From contig JAQQWL010000006.1 in NCBI GenBank assembly GCA_038363925.1, forward strand, positions 4,010,501-4,074,500: a stretch of DNA of 64,000 nt. Direction: 5' to 3'. The notes below the pieces were generated by a model, which worked only from the letters and a program-made list of their open reading frames with translations, did no database searches and was not told the DNA's origin. This DNA comes from Apiospora phragmitis (Eukaryota; Ascomycota; Sordariomycetes; Amphisphaeriales; Apiosporaceae). Shown here one piece after another: positions 1-12,100 of the stretch. Both the position numbers and the translations under genes were made by a program. Numbering within the stretch: position 1 is the stretch's first letter; every line of letters starts with the position of its first letter.

Positions 1-912
1 AAAAAGCAGCACCTGTAACCACCAAACATTAGCGATGCACCAACCATGCGCTTCTTGTGGGCCGGGACCTAACATACCCTCCCCACGAGAATATCCGTTG
101 GCCTTGTGGTCGAAAGACCGAGACTTCCCGTCTGGGCTTAGAAACTGCAAGGATGCCATGACGCCCATCATGTCGGGAAGGAGTATGTAGTTGGTACCGC
201 CAACCACGGCCTGGGGTAATATGTCAGTAGAATCCCAGAGCAATTATTATAAAACCACTGACCATTGTACTCTCCCCTGTTCGGAGGCTTTGACAGCCGA
301 GGTGGAATGCGACCAAGGACGAAGAGCACGCAGTGTCAATACTGATACTTGGTCCCTTCATGTCAAAAAACCAAGAGATTCGATTTGACATCATGGCACT
401 CCCAACTCCAGTACTCTCGTAAAGCGGCAGGTTTTCTCGATCACAGTTGAGCATGCCTTTGTAATCGTCTGTGAAGCTGCCAACATAGCATGAAATATTG
501 GAGCCCCACACTTTCTCCTTCGGGATTCCAGCTGCCTCTGTTCAGTAAAGACTGTAATCATGTTTTTTTGGGATGTCGACTTACCGTTTTCCAGTGCCTC
601 GTAGGTGCATTCGAGGGCCATTCGCTGCTGGGGATCCATAGCCTCGACTTCACTGGCGCGCAAGTTGAAGAACTGGGCATCAAATGCTGAGACATCACGG
701 TCCATAAAGTGCGCCTTATTTACGTTGAGGGTTCCTTGGCGCTCACCGTGGGGATGGTAGAATGCCTCCACGTTGAAGCGACTGGTTGGGATCTTGGTCA
801 GGGCATTTCGGCCTTCGCGGACCATATCCCATAGCTTTTGGGGGTTGTCGGCGTCACCGGGGAAGCGCCCGGCAATGCCAACAACGGCAATTGGCTCCGA
901 GGGCTCAGGCAT
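1..912 (-). CDS. Highly reducing type I polyketide synthase, N-terminal ketosynthase part (truncated by window edge)
   Basis: Only the 5' end of the gene is present. Four exon parts can be read on the minus strand: 912-585, 537-263, 210-78 and 12-1, separated by introns of 47, 52 and 65 bp with GT...AG ends. The start is the ATG at 912, and the product opens with the typical PKS start MPEPSEPIAVVGIAGRFPG. The beta-ketoacyl synthase domain follows, with MDPQQR, the active-site motif DTACSSSL (catalytic Cys), and further on FDHKANGYSRGEG, all as expected of a fungal iterative PKS. The enzyme would condense acyl and malonyl units. The later domains (AT, DH, MT, ER, KR, ACP) lie outside the window, so the reducing type is inferred from the KS sequence style. 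It is divergent from the glycosyltransferase at 1742. No stop is seen in the visible part. Confidence 0.9.
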
Positions 913-1741
913 TGCGCCCCGAATGATGGCACACTGCGATGGATGAATCGGTCTATATGAATGGGTAGGCGGAAACCAATATGATGAGGGCTTACTCTTT
1001 TGCGAGGGTCAAAACCAAAGGATGGCTACATGTAGGTAAGTACTTTAGGTAGGTACTTACATGTAGTTAGACGGGGGTGGGGAAGGGAGGATGTCCTTCA
1101 AGTGTTCCAGCAGGTCAGACTTTTCTCTTATTCTTAACTGTAGGGCTGTGGATCGACCCATGCCTTAGAGTAGGGCAGGTACATAAGGGAGAGATTTGAA
1201 ACATTAGCATTTCGTGTGACGCCTCATTTTTCGAGCTCTGGATCTGAAGGTACCTTATTCTGGGTCAGGTGAGCCTTTAGCCTTTCCAAGGCCGAAATGG
1301 CCCATGGTCAACCCAAAGCTAAATGTGATAAGGAGCTGTCGCCACGGTTTATCACGCGTGACATAGGTAATATTCGAACTACAGTTCGACCTTGTATGGC
1401 GCTACAAGATTAAGAATATAAGTTTGGCCGGTCGTAATCACGACTTATATAAACCCTTCTGAGGCGTTAACGTTCCTGGCTCCCCAGATGTCAGGGAGCT
1501 GTACAAGTTGCTTTTTATATTGAAAAGGCAAATTTAAAGAATTTTACTACTATAATAAAACCACATATTTCTCCTTCTTTATAATAAATTAAATCATTCA
1601 TACAATATTTTTATTAAGAGCTGTACACATTAAACCCCATTGCTGACGGGGTTTCCTCCCCAATTCAAGTTAGCTTTCATCTAGAACGAAAGACAAGGTC
1701 GTCTAACAATCTCTATTGCGTCTTCTACTCCACTCCCTACC
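913..1741. promoter_or_regulatory. Divergent intergenic promoter between PKS and glycosyltransferase
   Basis: The 829-bp spacer separates two genes that diverge, so it must hold both promoters. It contains an imperfect inverted repeat at 1026-1066, whose arms read CTACATGTAGGTAAGTAC and GTACTTACATGTAG around TTTAGGTAG, and a perfect 7-bp hairpin (AAACCCC at 1632-1638, GGGGTTT at 1648-1654). The part from about 1500 to 1630 is AT-rich. No coding exon is evident. A shared regulatory site is inferred only from the layout. Confidence 0.5.
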
Positions 1742-3459
1742 ATGTCTCTCTCTTCGGAGGGATCTGATCGGAGTATCAGCAGTTGCAATAGACGTATCCT
1801 TGTGGTTGCAACTGCTGGCGGCTACCCCAATGCAGGTGAGTGGCCACGGCAAGTCACAAGTGATAACCACGACAAAGCTAATCAGTTTGATTCCCAGCAC
1901 CCATGTTAGAGATCGCGCGGATACTTGCTGAGCGCGGCTACACCATCGAATTTGCCAGCTTTGATGGGCGCGAGGAATGGATTCAAAATTGCCCCCTTGT
2001 CTCTCGCTACCACCCGCTGGGGCCCGGGTTGTCCGTCGAGGAAGCAGACGCTCTCTATCTAGAGGTATGGAATTGGTCCAAGGCCGGCTGGGGGGCCAAG
2101 TTCGAATCGAGGAAGACTCTGGAGTCAACTTGGCCCCAAGTATATCGAGGGCTGTCCGAACTAGTACAGGATGCAGAAAGTCGACCGCATCTTATTCTAT
2201 CTGACTACTTGGTCGATGCGTCGCGGGACATCAGTTTCGAGCACAGCATACCGCTTGCAATGCACTGGCCCCAGATGCCCACAGCAATGCTGAACGCACC
2301 GTACATCCCCGGCACTCCAGGCCTTCAAGTCGGCGTTCTCTCGTCTGAGTACGCTACTCTCTGGCAGCGCTTCCGTAGCGCATTCTCTATCTATTTTGCC
2401 TTGCCCGCCTTTGTACGTTACTCCATATGGCGAGAAAATATGCGCAAGAAAGCCGGAGTGTCGCGTTCCCTGCCCACGCTATCAAAGCCCGACTATCTTT
2501 GCCTCGTCAACTCCATGTTTGGCATGGAAATACCCAAAGACTTGCCACCCAACGTTGCGGCTGTAGGTCCGATCATCTCACAGCAGTCTAGGCACCTTGA
2601 GGAACCTTACACCAGCTTCCTCGAGAAGCGATCCAGAGTGCTCTATATATCCTTCGGTACTCACTTGGGCCTGCCTTGGCCCATAGCGCAGAACCTGCTG
2701 CTCGGAGCGCTGGCTGCACTTGGATCGGGCACCATTGATGGCGTTATCTGGCCGATGAAATCAGCGGCCCGCAATCACCTGCACCACGACGCCACCATCC
2801 CCGTACGCCATCCGCAGTCCAAAGTCGTCCAGATGATGACCATTTCGGAGCTGTTGAATGGCGCCCATCCTTCTCTATTGTTTGTTGACCGTGCGCCTCA
2901 GCAGGCTCTCCTCCAGGATGACCGCGTCGTTGCGTTCCTTAGCCACGTTGGCGCTTCGTCAGCAAACGAAGCTCTCTACGCCGGTGTACCACTCATCACC
3001 ATGGCCATATGTTTTGATCAAATACAAAATGAGTTGCGTCTCAAAGAAGCGGGTGTTTCCATCGCTTTGGACAAGGATGCCTTTACGGCTGACGAGTTTG
3101 AAACGGCCATTAGAGATATTGTGGAAGACAAGTTGGCGCATGGCCCAATCGCAGCCAGCGTGCGTAGAATGATGGGAATTGCTCGCATTTGCTCGCGTCG
3201 AAAGGTATTGGCTGCAGACTTGATCGAAGAAGTCATAGCCGATGCCGAAGGGCGCAAGTGTGAGGAGATGGCCAAGAGTCGGGGCGTTGAGGGCAGAACC
3301 TACTACAAGGGGAGAAAACGGCACTTCCATCTGCAGACAGCCGATGTAAGGATGCCCATTTGGAAATCCCGGAACTGGGACTTGTGGGGGGTCTGCCTGT
3401 TGGCAATCTCGTGCCTTTTTGGGCTGGCCTTTGGATTTATATGGCCTCTTGTGCGATAG
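1742..3459 (+). CDS. UDP-glycosyltransferase, family 1 (UGT), membrane-anchored C-terminus
   Basis: Two exons, 1742-1835 and 1898-3459, joined across a 62-bp intron that starts GTGAGT and ends CCCAG, give about 551 residues. The spliced N-terminus reads RRILVVATAGGYPNAAPMLE, the usual GT-B acceptor-domain start, which is why the upstream ATG at 1742 is preferred to the internal ATG at 1903. The C-terminal half has a nucleotide-sugar binding signature near residues 375-400 (FLSHVGASSANEALYAGVPL). It differs from the common HCGwnS form by having HVGASS. A hydrophobic segment close to the C-terminus (VCLLAISCLFGLAFGFIWPL) suggests a membrane anchor, as in eukaryotic UGTs. The family transfers a sugar from UDP-sugar to a small lipophilic acceptor. 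Beside a PKS the likely acceptor is the polyketide, but that is inference. Sugar and acceptor cannot be read from the sequence. Confidence 0.9.
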
Positions 3460-4251
3460 GGTTTCATGCGTATGTACTTACATGTAGGCAATATCGTTTC
3501 TATCTACCCGGCTGGGTGGGTAGTAGGCCTAGAATTGCTCATATCCGTATGATATGTCAAGCACAATATAACCTATTTAGTAAGATAAGCAATCAACTAC
3601 ATCTTTAGGCATGAGTCCTAGGTGCATAATGACATTCAGGGGTAGGCAGACAGCTTTCAAATCTTTGAGTAGGTACTAGTCATTCATTAGAAGTAGATAA
3701 ATCTAGGTAATCTTTATTAGAATCTCGTCAAGGCTATGTAACTTAGATCCTGTAACATACGTGAAAGCAGCCCAAGATACTGCCATGTATGAAACTGCTT
3801 GTCCTTGCCGTTTTGACTCGCCACTTCTTCTCTGTGGCCTGTCTTCCTTCTCAACTTTGCTTCAATAAAAAGTTACGTCTGACCAATTTAGCAGAGACGA
3901 GAAGTCTAGAATGAGCAGGTATCTCCAGATGAAGGTTCACTCGGCCCAGTCATCCAGAGTACTTGAGACTTAGCAGGTATGAGGTCTTATTGCCCTTCCT
4001 AGCGCTACATGTACTGACCTAATAAGGTACCAGCTATCACAAATCATTAATTAAGTATGCTTTGCATGCGTGAAATTTTTCTACGATAACAAGTGGACAC
4101 CTAATCCGTTTGAACAATTTTCAACGGTGTCGAACCAACTTCGGGGGCTTCCATCCGACGCGACTACCAGTAAACACAGTCGTCAGCCAAATTCTCATTC
4201 CCGCCTGCATTGCATCCTGATTCTGCACACTTGGTTGGGCAGTTGATTACC
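3460..4251. other. Intergenic spacer, no gene seen
   Basis: This 792-bp spacer between the glycosyltransferase stop and the hydrolase start has scattered short motifs of the TAGGTAGGTA and CATGTA type that recur through the window. No coding exon, tRNA or clear repeat was found. Confidence 0.5.
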
Positions 4252-5026
4252 ATGAACGTCCTTTGCTTCCACGGCATGGGGCGCCAACTCGGATGTCTAC
4301 GAGATTCAAACCGCGTCCATTAGGGCACAGCTCGGAAACCCCCACGAATTATTATTTATCGATGGCCAGATCGAATGCAATGCTGCTGAAAGAGTAGAAA
4401 GAGTCTCTGCCGGGCCCTTTTTCTGCTACTACGACAAGCCGGTACAGGAGCGCCTGCAGCAGGCCTAAGATCTCCTCTACGACGTCATTCGGGAGGACGG
4501 GCCCTTTGACGGGATCCTCAGCTTTTCACAGGGCGCCGCGCTTGCGGCCCCCTTCCTCCTGCATCACCGGGAGAAGCACCCTTATGGACCGGAGCCATTC
4601 CAGCTGGCCGTCTTTATGGGCGCCACCCTCCCCTTCGATCCACAGTCCCACGCCCGCGCCGACCAATACAACACCGTGATCTACCCTCAGACTGGCGCCG
4701 TCTCGGTCCGCGACTGGAAGGCTGAGGATGTGGTCGAGACGTTGCATATTAACGACTTCATCGCCCCTCCCGCGCCCGGCGACGTCGTCCTTCGACGCTT
4801 TCATCCGGAGCGAGAGGATGCAAGGATCACGATACCAACCGTGCACATCATGGGATCCCGAGACCCCTTCTATCCGCAAAGCCTCGTGCTCGCGCAACTG
4901 TGCTCTGGACATGTCGATATAGTTGATCATCAGCAGGGGCACCTACTTCCACACAACGTTAGCTTTACGCGGCAGGCGGTTGCATCCATGGAGCAGTGTA
5001 TGAACAAAGTGATATTTAGATGCTAG
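4252..5026 (+). pseudogene. Serine hydrolase FSH1/LovG-like, disrupted by one frameshift and one stop codon
   Basis: The translation follows the FSH1 (DUF341) alpha/beta-hydrolase family almost end to end but needs two corrections. The start MNVLCFHGMG at 4252 is in one frame. From about 4280 the match (NSDVYEIQTASIRAQLGNPH) continues in the next frame, as if one G were extra in the GGGG run at 4278-4281. At 4466 a TAA stands where the family usually has Tyr (QQA-stop-DLLYDV). Beyond it the nucleophile motif FSQGAA and the C-terminal His motif GHLLP are intact, as is the acid region DPFYP. In known HR-PKS clusters such enzymes (LovG type) hydrolyse the polyketide off the ACP, so position next to a PKS and UGT fits. 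As assembled it cannot make a full protein. The stop is a substitution (Tyr TAC or TAT to TAA) and not the C-to-T change typical of RIP. Confidence 0.8.
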
Positions 5027-5477
5027 GCGTTGTGCATTTTTTGTATCTCATTGTGCAACTGATGGCTTGTATCTACTCAGCTGGCAGTTTGTTGTCGAGT
5101 TAATTCATGAAAAGAGAAGAGAAGAACAATAACTGAGTATTCCTAATAAGTGAGAAGGAAGCTAATACGGGTCAAGACTCTAGCTATTAGAATCTTTGAA
5201 GCCAGTCAAAGGAGTTGTTCATATTGTTATTTGGCTGAGCCCCTTTGTTGAAATAAGGCTTTGAGCCAGGATGAGACTAAACAATGGGATTATGGAATAG
5301 GTGAGTGAGACTTGACTTCTTATATCTTGAACCACATGCATTGTTTTCTACAAATAGTTCTTTCGTCACATGGTAAGTTTCAAATGGACGGCCGATACAT
5401 ATATCATATCAGCATGGCAGTGAACAACAGATAGATACAATACTATAACCAATAGGAACCCGCCACTGGCAAACGTC
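5027..5477. other. Intergenic spacer, no gene seen
   Basis: A 451-bp AT-leaning stretch between the broken hydrolase and the cysteine-rich gene. It probably holds the 3' end of the former and the promoter of the latter. Nothing specific is recognised. Confidence 0.5.
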
Positions 5478-6191
5478 ATGTCAGCCATTTCTCCGGACCT
5501 ACCCTCTCTCCAGGCAACGTCCGTTACCCCCTCAAGCAGCTCTGAAGGAGCACTATGCTCATGTGGTGGCACCAAGGAAAAGGGCTGGAAGTGCGGCAGG
5601 TGCCAGAGTGAGTATAGACACCGTTTATACAAGGACAGGATTGCGATGAATATGTACGCCAACTGCGTTCAGAGACCTTGTGTCCAAAATAGAACTCATT
5701 GTCGTGAATGCCTTAAGAAAGACGCAGACTATCAGAAAGACAAGCACATCGTGGCTCGCGATTCGTCTTGTTTCAGATGCCATTCGGTTGTACGATGCAC
5801 GAACAGCCTCTACTGTAAAACTTGCATCAAGGCGAACAACCAGGAACGAAACAACAATAGACGAGTTCTCATTGAGCGGGGCCTCTGGTCGCTTTGTGGT
5901 TGTTCTTCCGCTGAGCCTACTTCCAAGTTTTGCAAGGATTGCCGTACGGGTAGAGTAAATTGGGACGATTCAGTTTGGAAAGGTATCTGTGCGGCTTGCC
6001 ACGAGCCCTGGAGTCATAAGGATGGTTATAGGACCTGCCAGAGTTGCCGAATGACACCGATGAAACGGAAGCAGGCTGTTATTGCACGAGCAGCGACAGA
6101 GGCTCCTAATGGGAATGAAGCCCCAGAACCCGTTATTGAAAGTTATCGCGCTCGGTTGCTTCGAATCTATAACCTCTTGAACCGAGTATAG
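5478..6191 (+). CDS. Cysteine-rich hypothetical protein with five zinc-knuckle-like modules
   Basis: An uninterrupted 237-codon frame starting at the ATG at 5478. The family is not recognised. The sequence has a clear internal plan: five cysteine pairs-of-pairs at residues 27/29-39/42, 63/68-75/78, 98/101-113/116 (with an extra Cys 107), 140/142-152/155 and 171/174-187/190. Modules 1 and 4 share the exact spacing C-x-C-x9-C-x2-C. Such spacing is typical of structural zinc sites, so a nucleic-acid or protein-binding scaffold is plausible but not shown. The stretches between modules are rich in Lys/Arg, and the N-terminal 25 residues are Ser/Pro/Thr-rich. There is no signal peptide or membrane segment. 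It could belong to a lineage-specific fungal family. That it is a real gene is supported by the regular cysteine spacing through the whole frame. Confidence 0.6.
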   Translation: MSAISPDLPSLQATSVTPSSSSEGALCSCGGTKEKGWKCGRCQSEYRHRLYKDRIAMNMYANCVQRPCVQNRTHCRECLKKDADYQKDKHIVARDSSCFRCHSVVRCTNSLYCKTCIKANNQERNNNRRVLIERGLWSLCGCSSAEPTSKFCKDCRTGRVNWDDSVWKGICAACHEPWSHKDGYRTCQSCRMTPMKRKQAVIARAATEAPNGNEAPEPVIESYRARLLRIYNLLNRV

Positions 6192-9100
6192 ACTTTCCTT
6201 CTATATTTCTCATGGCCCCATCGAGTCGAACCTTAGGATGGGAGTTGTACCGAGGCAAATTGCTTATTTTCTCTAGCCCCTTCCCCTTTACTCTAACCAC
6301 GGCGATTAATGGAAAGCTGTAGTTTCTCACTCAAAGGCTGAAATATAATCTTAGTAGCCTAATCATGTTCTTTCATTTCCCTAAGCGTGTTGAAATATTA
6401 CATTCGTGAGTTCCGTGATCACAGTTGATTAAATCGGCACAACCACTTGCTTGTCTGTATTGTCTTGTCGCCCCTTACAGTATTATAGCATTACAGACGC
6501 CAAAACTTCTAGCTGCTTTGAGAATTGATGCCATCGCCGTGGATCTGTCTCTAGGAGTGTTGCTGATCGGAAATCTGTGAGACTCTTAACCGGGGAATGT
6601 CGAGCTCGATCTAAAATCTGGGCGACATACCCTCAGCGTCCCAGCTTGCTGCTATAGGCACAGGAAATTTATGACGAGCATGCTTTAATCGGCGCAGAAC
6701 GAAGGGCACCCCTGAAAACTTCGGCCGGTCCTCTATGTACGTATCTACTCTAGTTGATCTAGGGCAAAGTGTAAAGCAGCGGGGCTTTGGGTGTCCTGAA
6801 AACTACGCAGATGAATCAAAGAAACCACTCAGAGCATCAGAGCTCGGAGAAGACTTTGAGGATCGTAACGTACTGTATTATGTGTAAGTTATCATCCTCT
6901 AGGATTCCATGATTTTCCCTGGACGCAGGATTGTTACCTCCGTGCTGGCTAAGTACTGGCAGGCCTGGGTGATGCTCAGAAACTTCAGGTCCTTCAGACT
7001 ATTCACATCGTCTTACCTAAGACAAATAGCAACCTTCCTGACAATTGAAGCACATGGAGTCAAATAGGAAATCATGAGGATGAGGATGAAGCAGCAAAGG
7101 GACCATTGCTTAGATATTGGAGTGTGGAGCGGTGTTATTGTGAATACGGGCTCTGATATACAGGGCTTTCAATGGGAGATTTGATTGGGGGCTGTGAGAA
7201 TGTTTAGCGTATGGCCGGTCGAACATGTAATTGACTCCTGGAAAGGTTTTCCACAGGCTTTCGGAGGACCCTTGAGGGTCAGTGTTAAATATCGAAAATG
7301 AGGCAATGGAGAGAAGAAGTAGCCCAAAAGGCCGCAATGTGCTCCAAGTTCTCTTGTTTTCTATGTGTTGTCTTCATGAGGTTTTAATTTAGTAGCTCCA
7401 TGTTTTCCGAATCATGATGTTGCCAACCCAGGGATCTGATCTGATGTCTCAAAAGCCGCAAGTCCTAGATCTTCAGGGCCCCTTTTTATAGCTCCAGGTA
7501 CAGTCCGGGTCGGCTACTACCAATCAATCAAGCGATCCTACTGTCAATGTACGAAGTGGAATCAAAAGAAGCCTCACCTGAAGAGCACAGTGATCCAGCT
7601 GGTCCGATAAGTCCGCATGTACAGTGCAGAGAGTTTTGGTAGATACGAAACGAGAAATCTTCACGTACATAGTGCTACCCCTAAAACAGCAATAACCCAT
7701 GATTGTCACTAGATCGACCCCATCCAAACATTGAAGCGCGAGTCGCTACGTGTACACACATACATACATGTACATAGATCTCAAGGGGGGTGGGTGTGGG
7801 TAGCTGTGTGCTTTATCGTTGGCTGAGGTTGTAGTGAGACAGACCGGGCTAAACGGCTGAACCAAACTTGAGCACACTTTGGGTCGAAACAGACCGGAAA
7901 GCTACACACAACGAACCACTGGACTGTGTGAGCCCTAGATTGCCCAGGCAATATCCGCCTTTGGTAGCGTTACGCGGCACAGATCGGCATCCCCATGCAG
8001 CCATTGCTGCTGCTGCTGCCCATTCGACTCAGGAGAGCGAGGCAAGCACTTAAGGGGGAAGGCGCTCAGCATGCCGGCCCAGACGAGTTTGGAAAAGGAG
8101 GTACCGGTAGGTAAGAGGGGGTTGCGATATCATTACCGAACCGAGATCCGATTGTCATTGGGGGACCAGATGGAAGCCAGGAAAGAGAAACGAGCGGTAA
8201 GAACTGCAGTAGTGTTCTGTCTCATAATGATGTGTATGCTGCTTACTACCGCCGCATAGAGCTGCCAACAGAAGAGCTTGCTGAAGTTCGTACCTTAAGA
8301 TTGGGCGCTTCCCCCCACGCTCTTCCGACGCTCCATCTTGATCCAACCATTGTCCATGTCTATTAGCACCTGGTGTTTGCCTGGAAAGAATGAGCCTCAT
8401 GCCGTGAATCAACCACCACGACCACGATTGGACTGAACACACGATAAAAGTATTGCTGTGACGAAAAGCCATCACACATATCGAACGACCGCGATTCCTT
8501 CGCCGAGAAGCGACCCGAGACCGACAAAGAGATGCGTCTTTTCGCAAGTAGAAGCTTCAGAACCAAGAACTCTGATGGGTGTTCAACCGAGCTACAAGAG
8601 GTGAGCAAAGAAATATGTATAATGAGCCGCCTCGCAAGGATGACACGTGTCCATATGCGCCCATACCGTTGCCGTCAATCTACCGACAGAGTGCCGTCAC
8701 GCCTAAGGCCGTACCCTACGACGATCGATCTACCGACAAGCGAGCTCCACGTCCTGGAATCCCATAGAGGCAATCGAAAAGGAAAAGGAGAATGGATGGA
8801 TGTGCATGACCCAGGGGAAAAGGTGGGCGGCCATAGTGCAGGCAAAAACGGAAAGAAATATTGCAACCCTATATCTGAAATATATATATGTTGGAATTGA
8901 CTGATGACCCAAGATGGGAATAATGTTCTGGCGATGCTATATTTGAGAGATACCTATTATTCATGCGATTGATCCTCTCGGATGTTAAATCCTCGATGCT
9001 ACCTCTACTACACCATTCTCGCTACATTCACTTTCAACTGTACTTTGTTGGCAGACCCGGAAGCCACGGCAGAGAGTGCGGATGGGCTGTCTTCAGTTTA

Positions 9101-12100
9101 CCGCAAGGCCTTAGATATACGCGGTCGCATAAAGGGAGACATTCACAAGTGTATCTTAACATGCTATCATAGGGGCTTGGAGGCTTGACTTATTGCTGAG
9201 CAAAGACCAAACCTCACTTCGCGCAGGGTTCAGAAACATTATAATCCAGATGGTTTACTTAGTAGAGTGGTTTTACATGATGCCATGATCATCGCTTAAT
9301 TTCGTCCTTCCATTAAGCGAGGCAGTGTCGCTCTCGAGTGTCAGCGCATGAATCCCAATTGCTCCTGGCGAGGAGGCGGGACGGCAATTCTATGTGCATG
9401 GGGAGAGGCGGATGACCCTCTTCAAGTTCGTCGGCTGCGGGCACCCGGGGATACTGTCCGAGATCCACGGACAACATGCCTCTATAATTCTACTCACCTG
9501 CTCTAGACATTTTCGATCTATGGTAAGCTCTTTGGCAAGCTCCTTGCCATAGTTGCATCGTCATCTCATCGCTAGTCATTAACAATATGTACATGAATCG
9601 TTGGTATACGTGTTCCCCATTGAGAACTCCAACGACGACCCCGGAGTGGTAGCAGAAGGACTGACTGGTGGTCACTGCCGCAATGGGCGCTCATTTGACC
9701 AATATCTTAAGCATCGGCACGGGTAGCAGCTCGATTGGCGGCACATTGCAAAGCTGGACAACACACCATGTCGCATTCTATGATTAGCAGCTCTCGTTTG
9801 GCAAAATTATATGGGTGATGAGCAAGGCCACGTGGAGAAGTTCCTCAAGAGACCATTGGGCCAAAGTGAGTGATTATCATGAGTATCTGGTGTTGCAGTG
9901 GACATCCGCCTCGACGCGACAACAGGGTGTCGAAACATCGCGCACAACGCAACATCGGGCATTAGCACGGAGCACAATTGATATGTAGAGACGAAGGTGA
10001 CGTTGCAGTGCCACCTATAAGAGGCAGCCGTATTCTACAAGCTCATCAAGGATGTCAGCTTGGTCTAGCGAGGGGGGACGGAATGACGATGTGGCTAGAA
10101 CGCCTGGGGCGCAATTTCTCGTTTGGGTGTCGCGGATGCTGCCAGGTCATCAGCCAGGGGCGGGAAATAGGTTGTGATAATTGGGCTTATAAGAACGTTC
10201 TTTGCGATGGTGCGACGAATAATGTCCATAACATATGACCGTTATAGCCCCTGATCAAAATGACGGGTAGTTTGGTTCGAGGGGCAGGAGCCGGCTCCCC
10301 ACCAACTTGATTGCATCTTACCAACGAGTCTGGAGCTGGAGGCTTCCGGGATTCAGCAATAATCCGGCACCGGCAGAATTAACAAATGACTCCCTGCGTT
10401 TGAAAATACCACTCTTGTCAAGTTGCATACATGTACATACTGCATAAAGTATGCATACCTAGCAGGGGAATTGCCGTTCCGAGTGTCAAAGCTCCGAGCT
10501 GCCACAGAGCCAAATGGAGCTGGTAGTCGGGGAGAGCAGCACAACCTCCGAGCCGGGTTTCGCAATGGATGTCGAATGTCGCGGCAGGCTACGGTCCGAA
10601 TCAAGGTAAGTGTCCTCGGCATGAAAAGCAACAGTGGTTTGGTTTCGCGACAATCACACGCGTTAGTGCCGGAGCTTTGCCGCGACAATCAGACAACGTC
10701 AGCATGGTTGATCTCCAGGCTCTTGTCTTCTCCGACATTGACAAGCAAACAAAGAGAGGGGGGTCTGACAGCAAACGAGAGATGTGAGAACGTGGCCTGG
10801 GCTGGTTCCAATCCCGCCCTTGACCAGGAACAAGAAGTAGGTAGGAGAGGGAGACGAAACGAAACCCTGAGCCTATCAGCGGATTCGATTTTGGCATCGG
10901 AGCGGGTGACTTGCATATGGCAAGCAACAAGGAGCATACGGCAACGTCTGATAGCTTCTTCCGCTTTGACCATAATAAGGCTGATATACGCCCACCACAC
11001 CATCAAAGCGTCGGTTTCCTTTCATGCATCATCGCTTACCGCCGTTAATGCAGCGCCAAGAAGGCGCGGGCTGCAGAGGAACATGCAATTAATTGATAGC
11101 TCTAACTGACCACTGCTTTTGCCATTTATGACACAGCCAAGTCAACGCCGTAAGATTCATAAGCATATTAACCGGATGAGGGCATTGTTGATAGGAAGAA
11201 CTGTGCCATAACAGTTGCGCATATCATTTATGCTTCTAGGACACAAAGCAAACAGCAGGTATAACGATGTAAGGATATAGGCTGTTAAGAACGGTCACAG
11301 ATGAAACCCCAGTATTGTTGGGGCAAAGCAAGGCGTATTGTAGATGTGCAAGTAATATGAGGTTGGAGGGAAAAGAACCAGAATAAAGATGGAAAAAGAC
11401 AAATGGTTGAGAACTCGTAGCGATCATTAACCCGTCAAGTGCCGAAGGTACATGTGCTTGGGTAGTTAGAAAGATAAAACAAATAAAAGAAATTAAGCTC
11501 GATCATTATTCCGTCAATGCGGCACTTGGTGTGATCAATGGGCATCTCACTCGAGCTACCCTGCGCGTATATGAAAGGTGGTGAAGTTGGACAGGCCAAC
11601 CTGGTATACCGTTATCAAAGGCCGAACTTTCGCACGTGGGAACATAATTATGTTTGCACATTAGAAAAGCTAGAGGGAAAAGGCAAGTCTCATGCAGCAG
11701 GGACGCAAGCCAATTTGGCCCATGTCTCCCTCGTCGGGAAATAAACATGCTGTGTAATGTGTCGGACGGGAATCGGCAGCTGCCAAAAGATCCAGAGCGG
11801 GTGTCAAATCTAATCCAAAAGGCTCTGTTAATGATGGTGTGGCAGGGCGTTTGACACATAAGTAGGCTCAAGCTCGACAAGAGCATGTCTGGATTGCAGG
11901 GCAGGGCATGAAGATGGAAGAAGGTCGAGAATGATTGATTGTCTGGGGGCCGGCCGTGGATGGGAACAATGCGGTAGATCGAGGGCTAGAAGATAATAGA
12001 CATGCTGCCAACATGCATGCTGCAGACTTGACGTGCCGGTCCACGTCGGGCCGCTAGACTAGGGAAAATGGACGATGAGGGTCACTACCTATGGGGCTGG

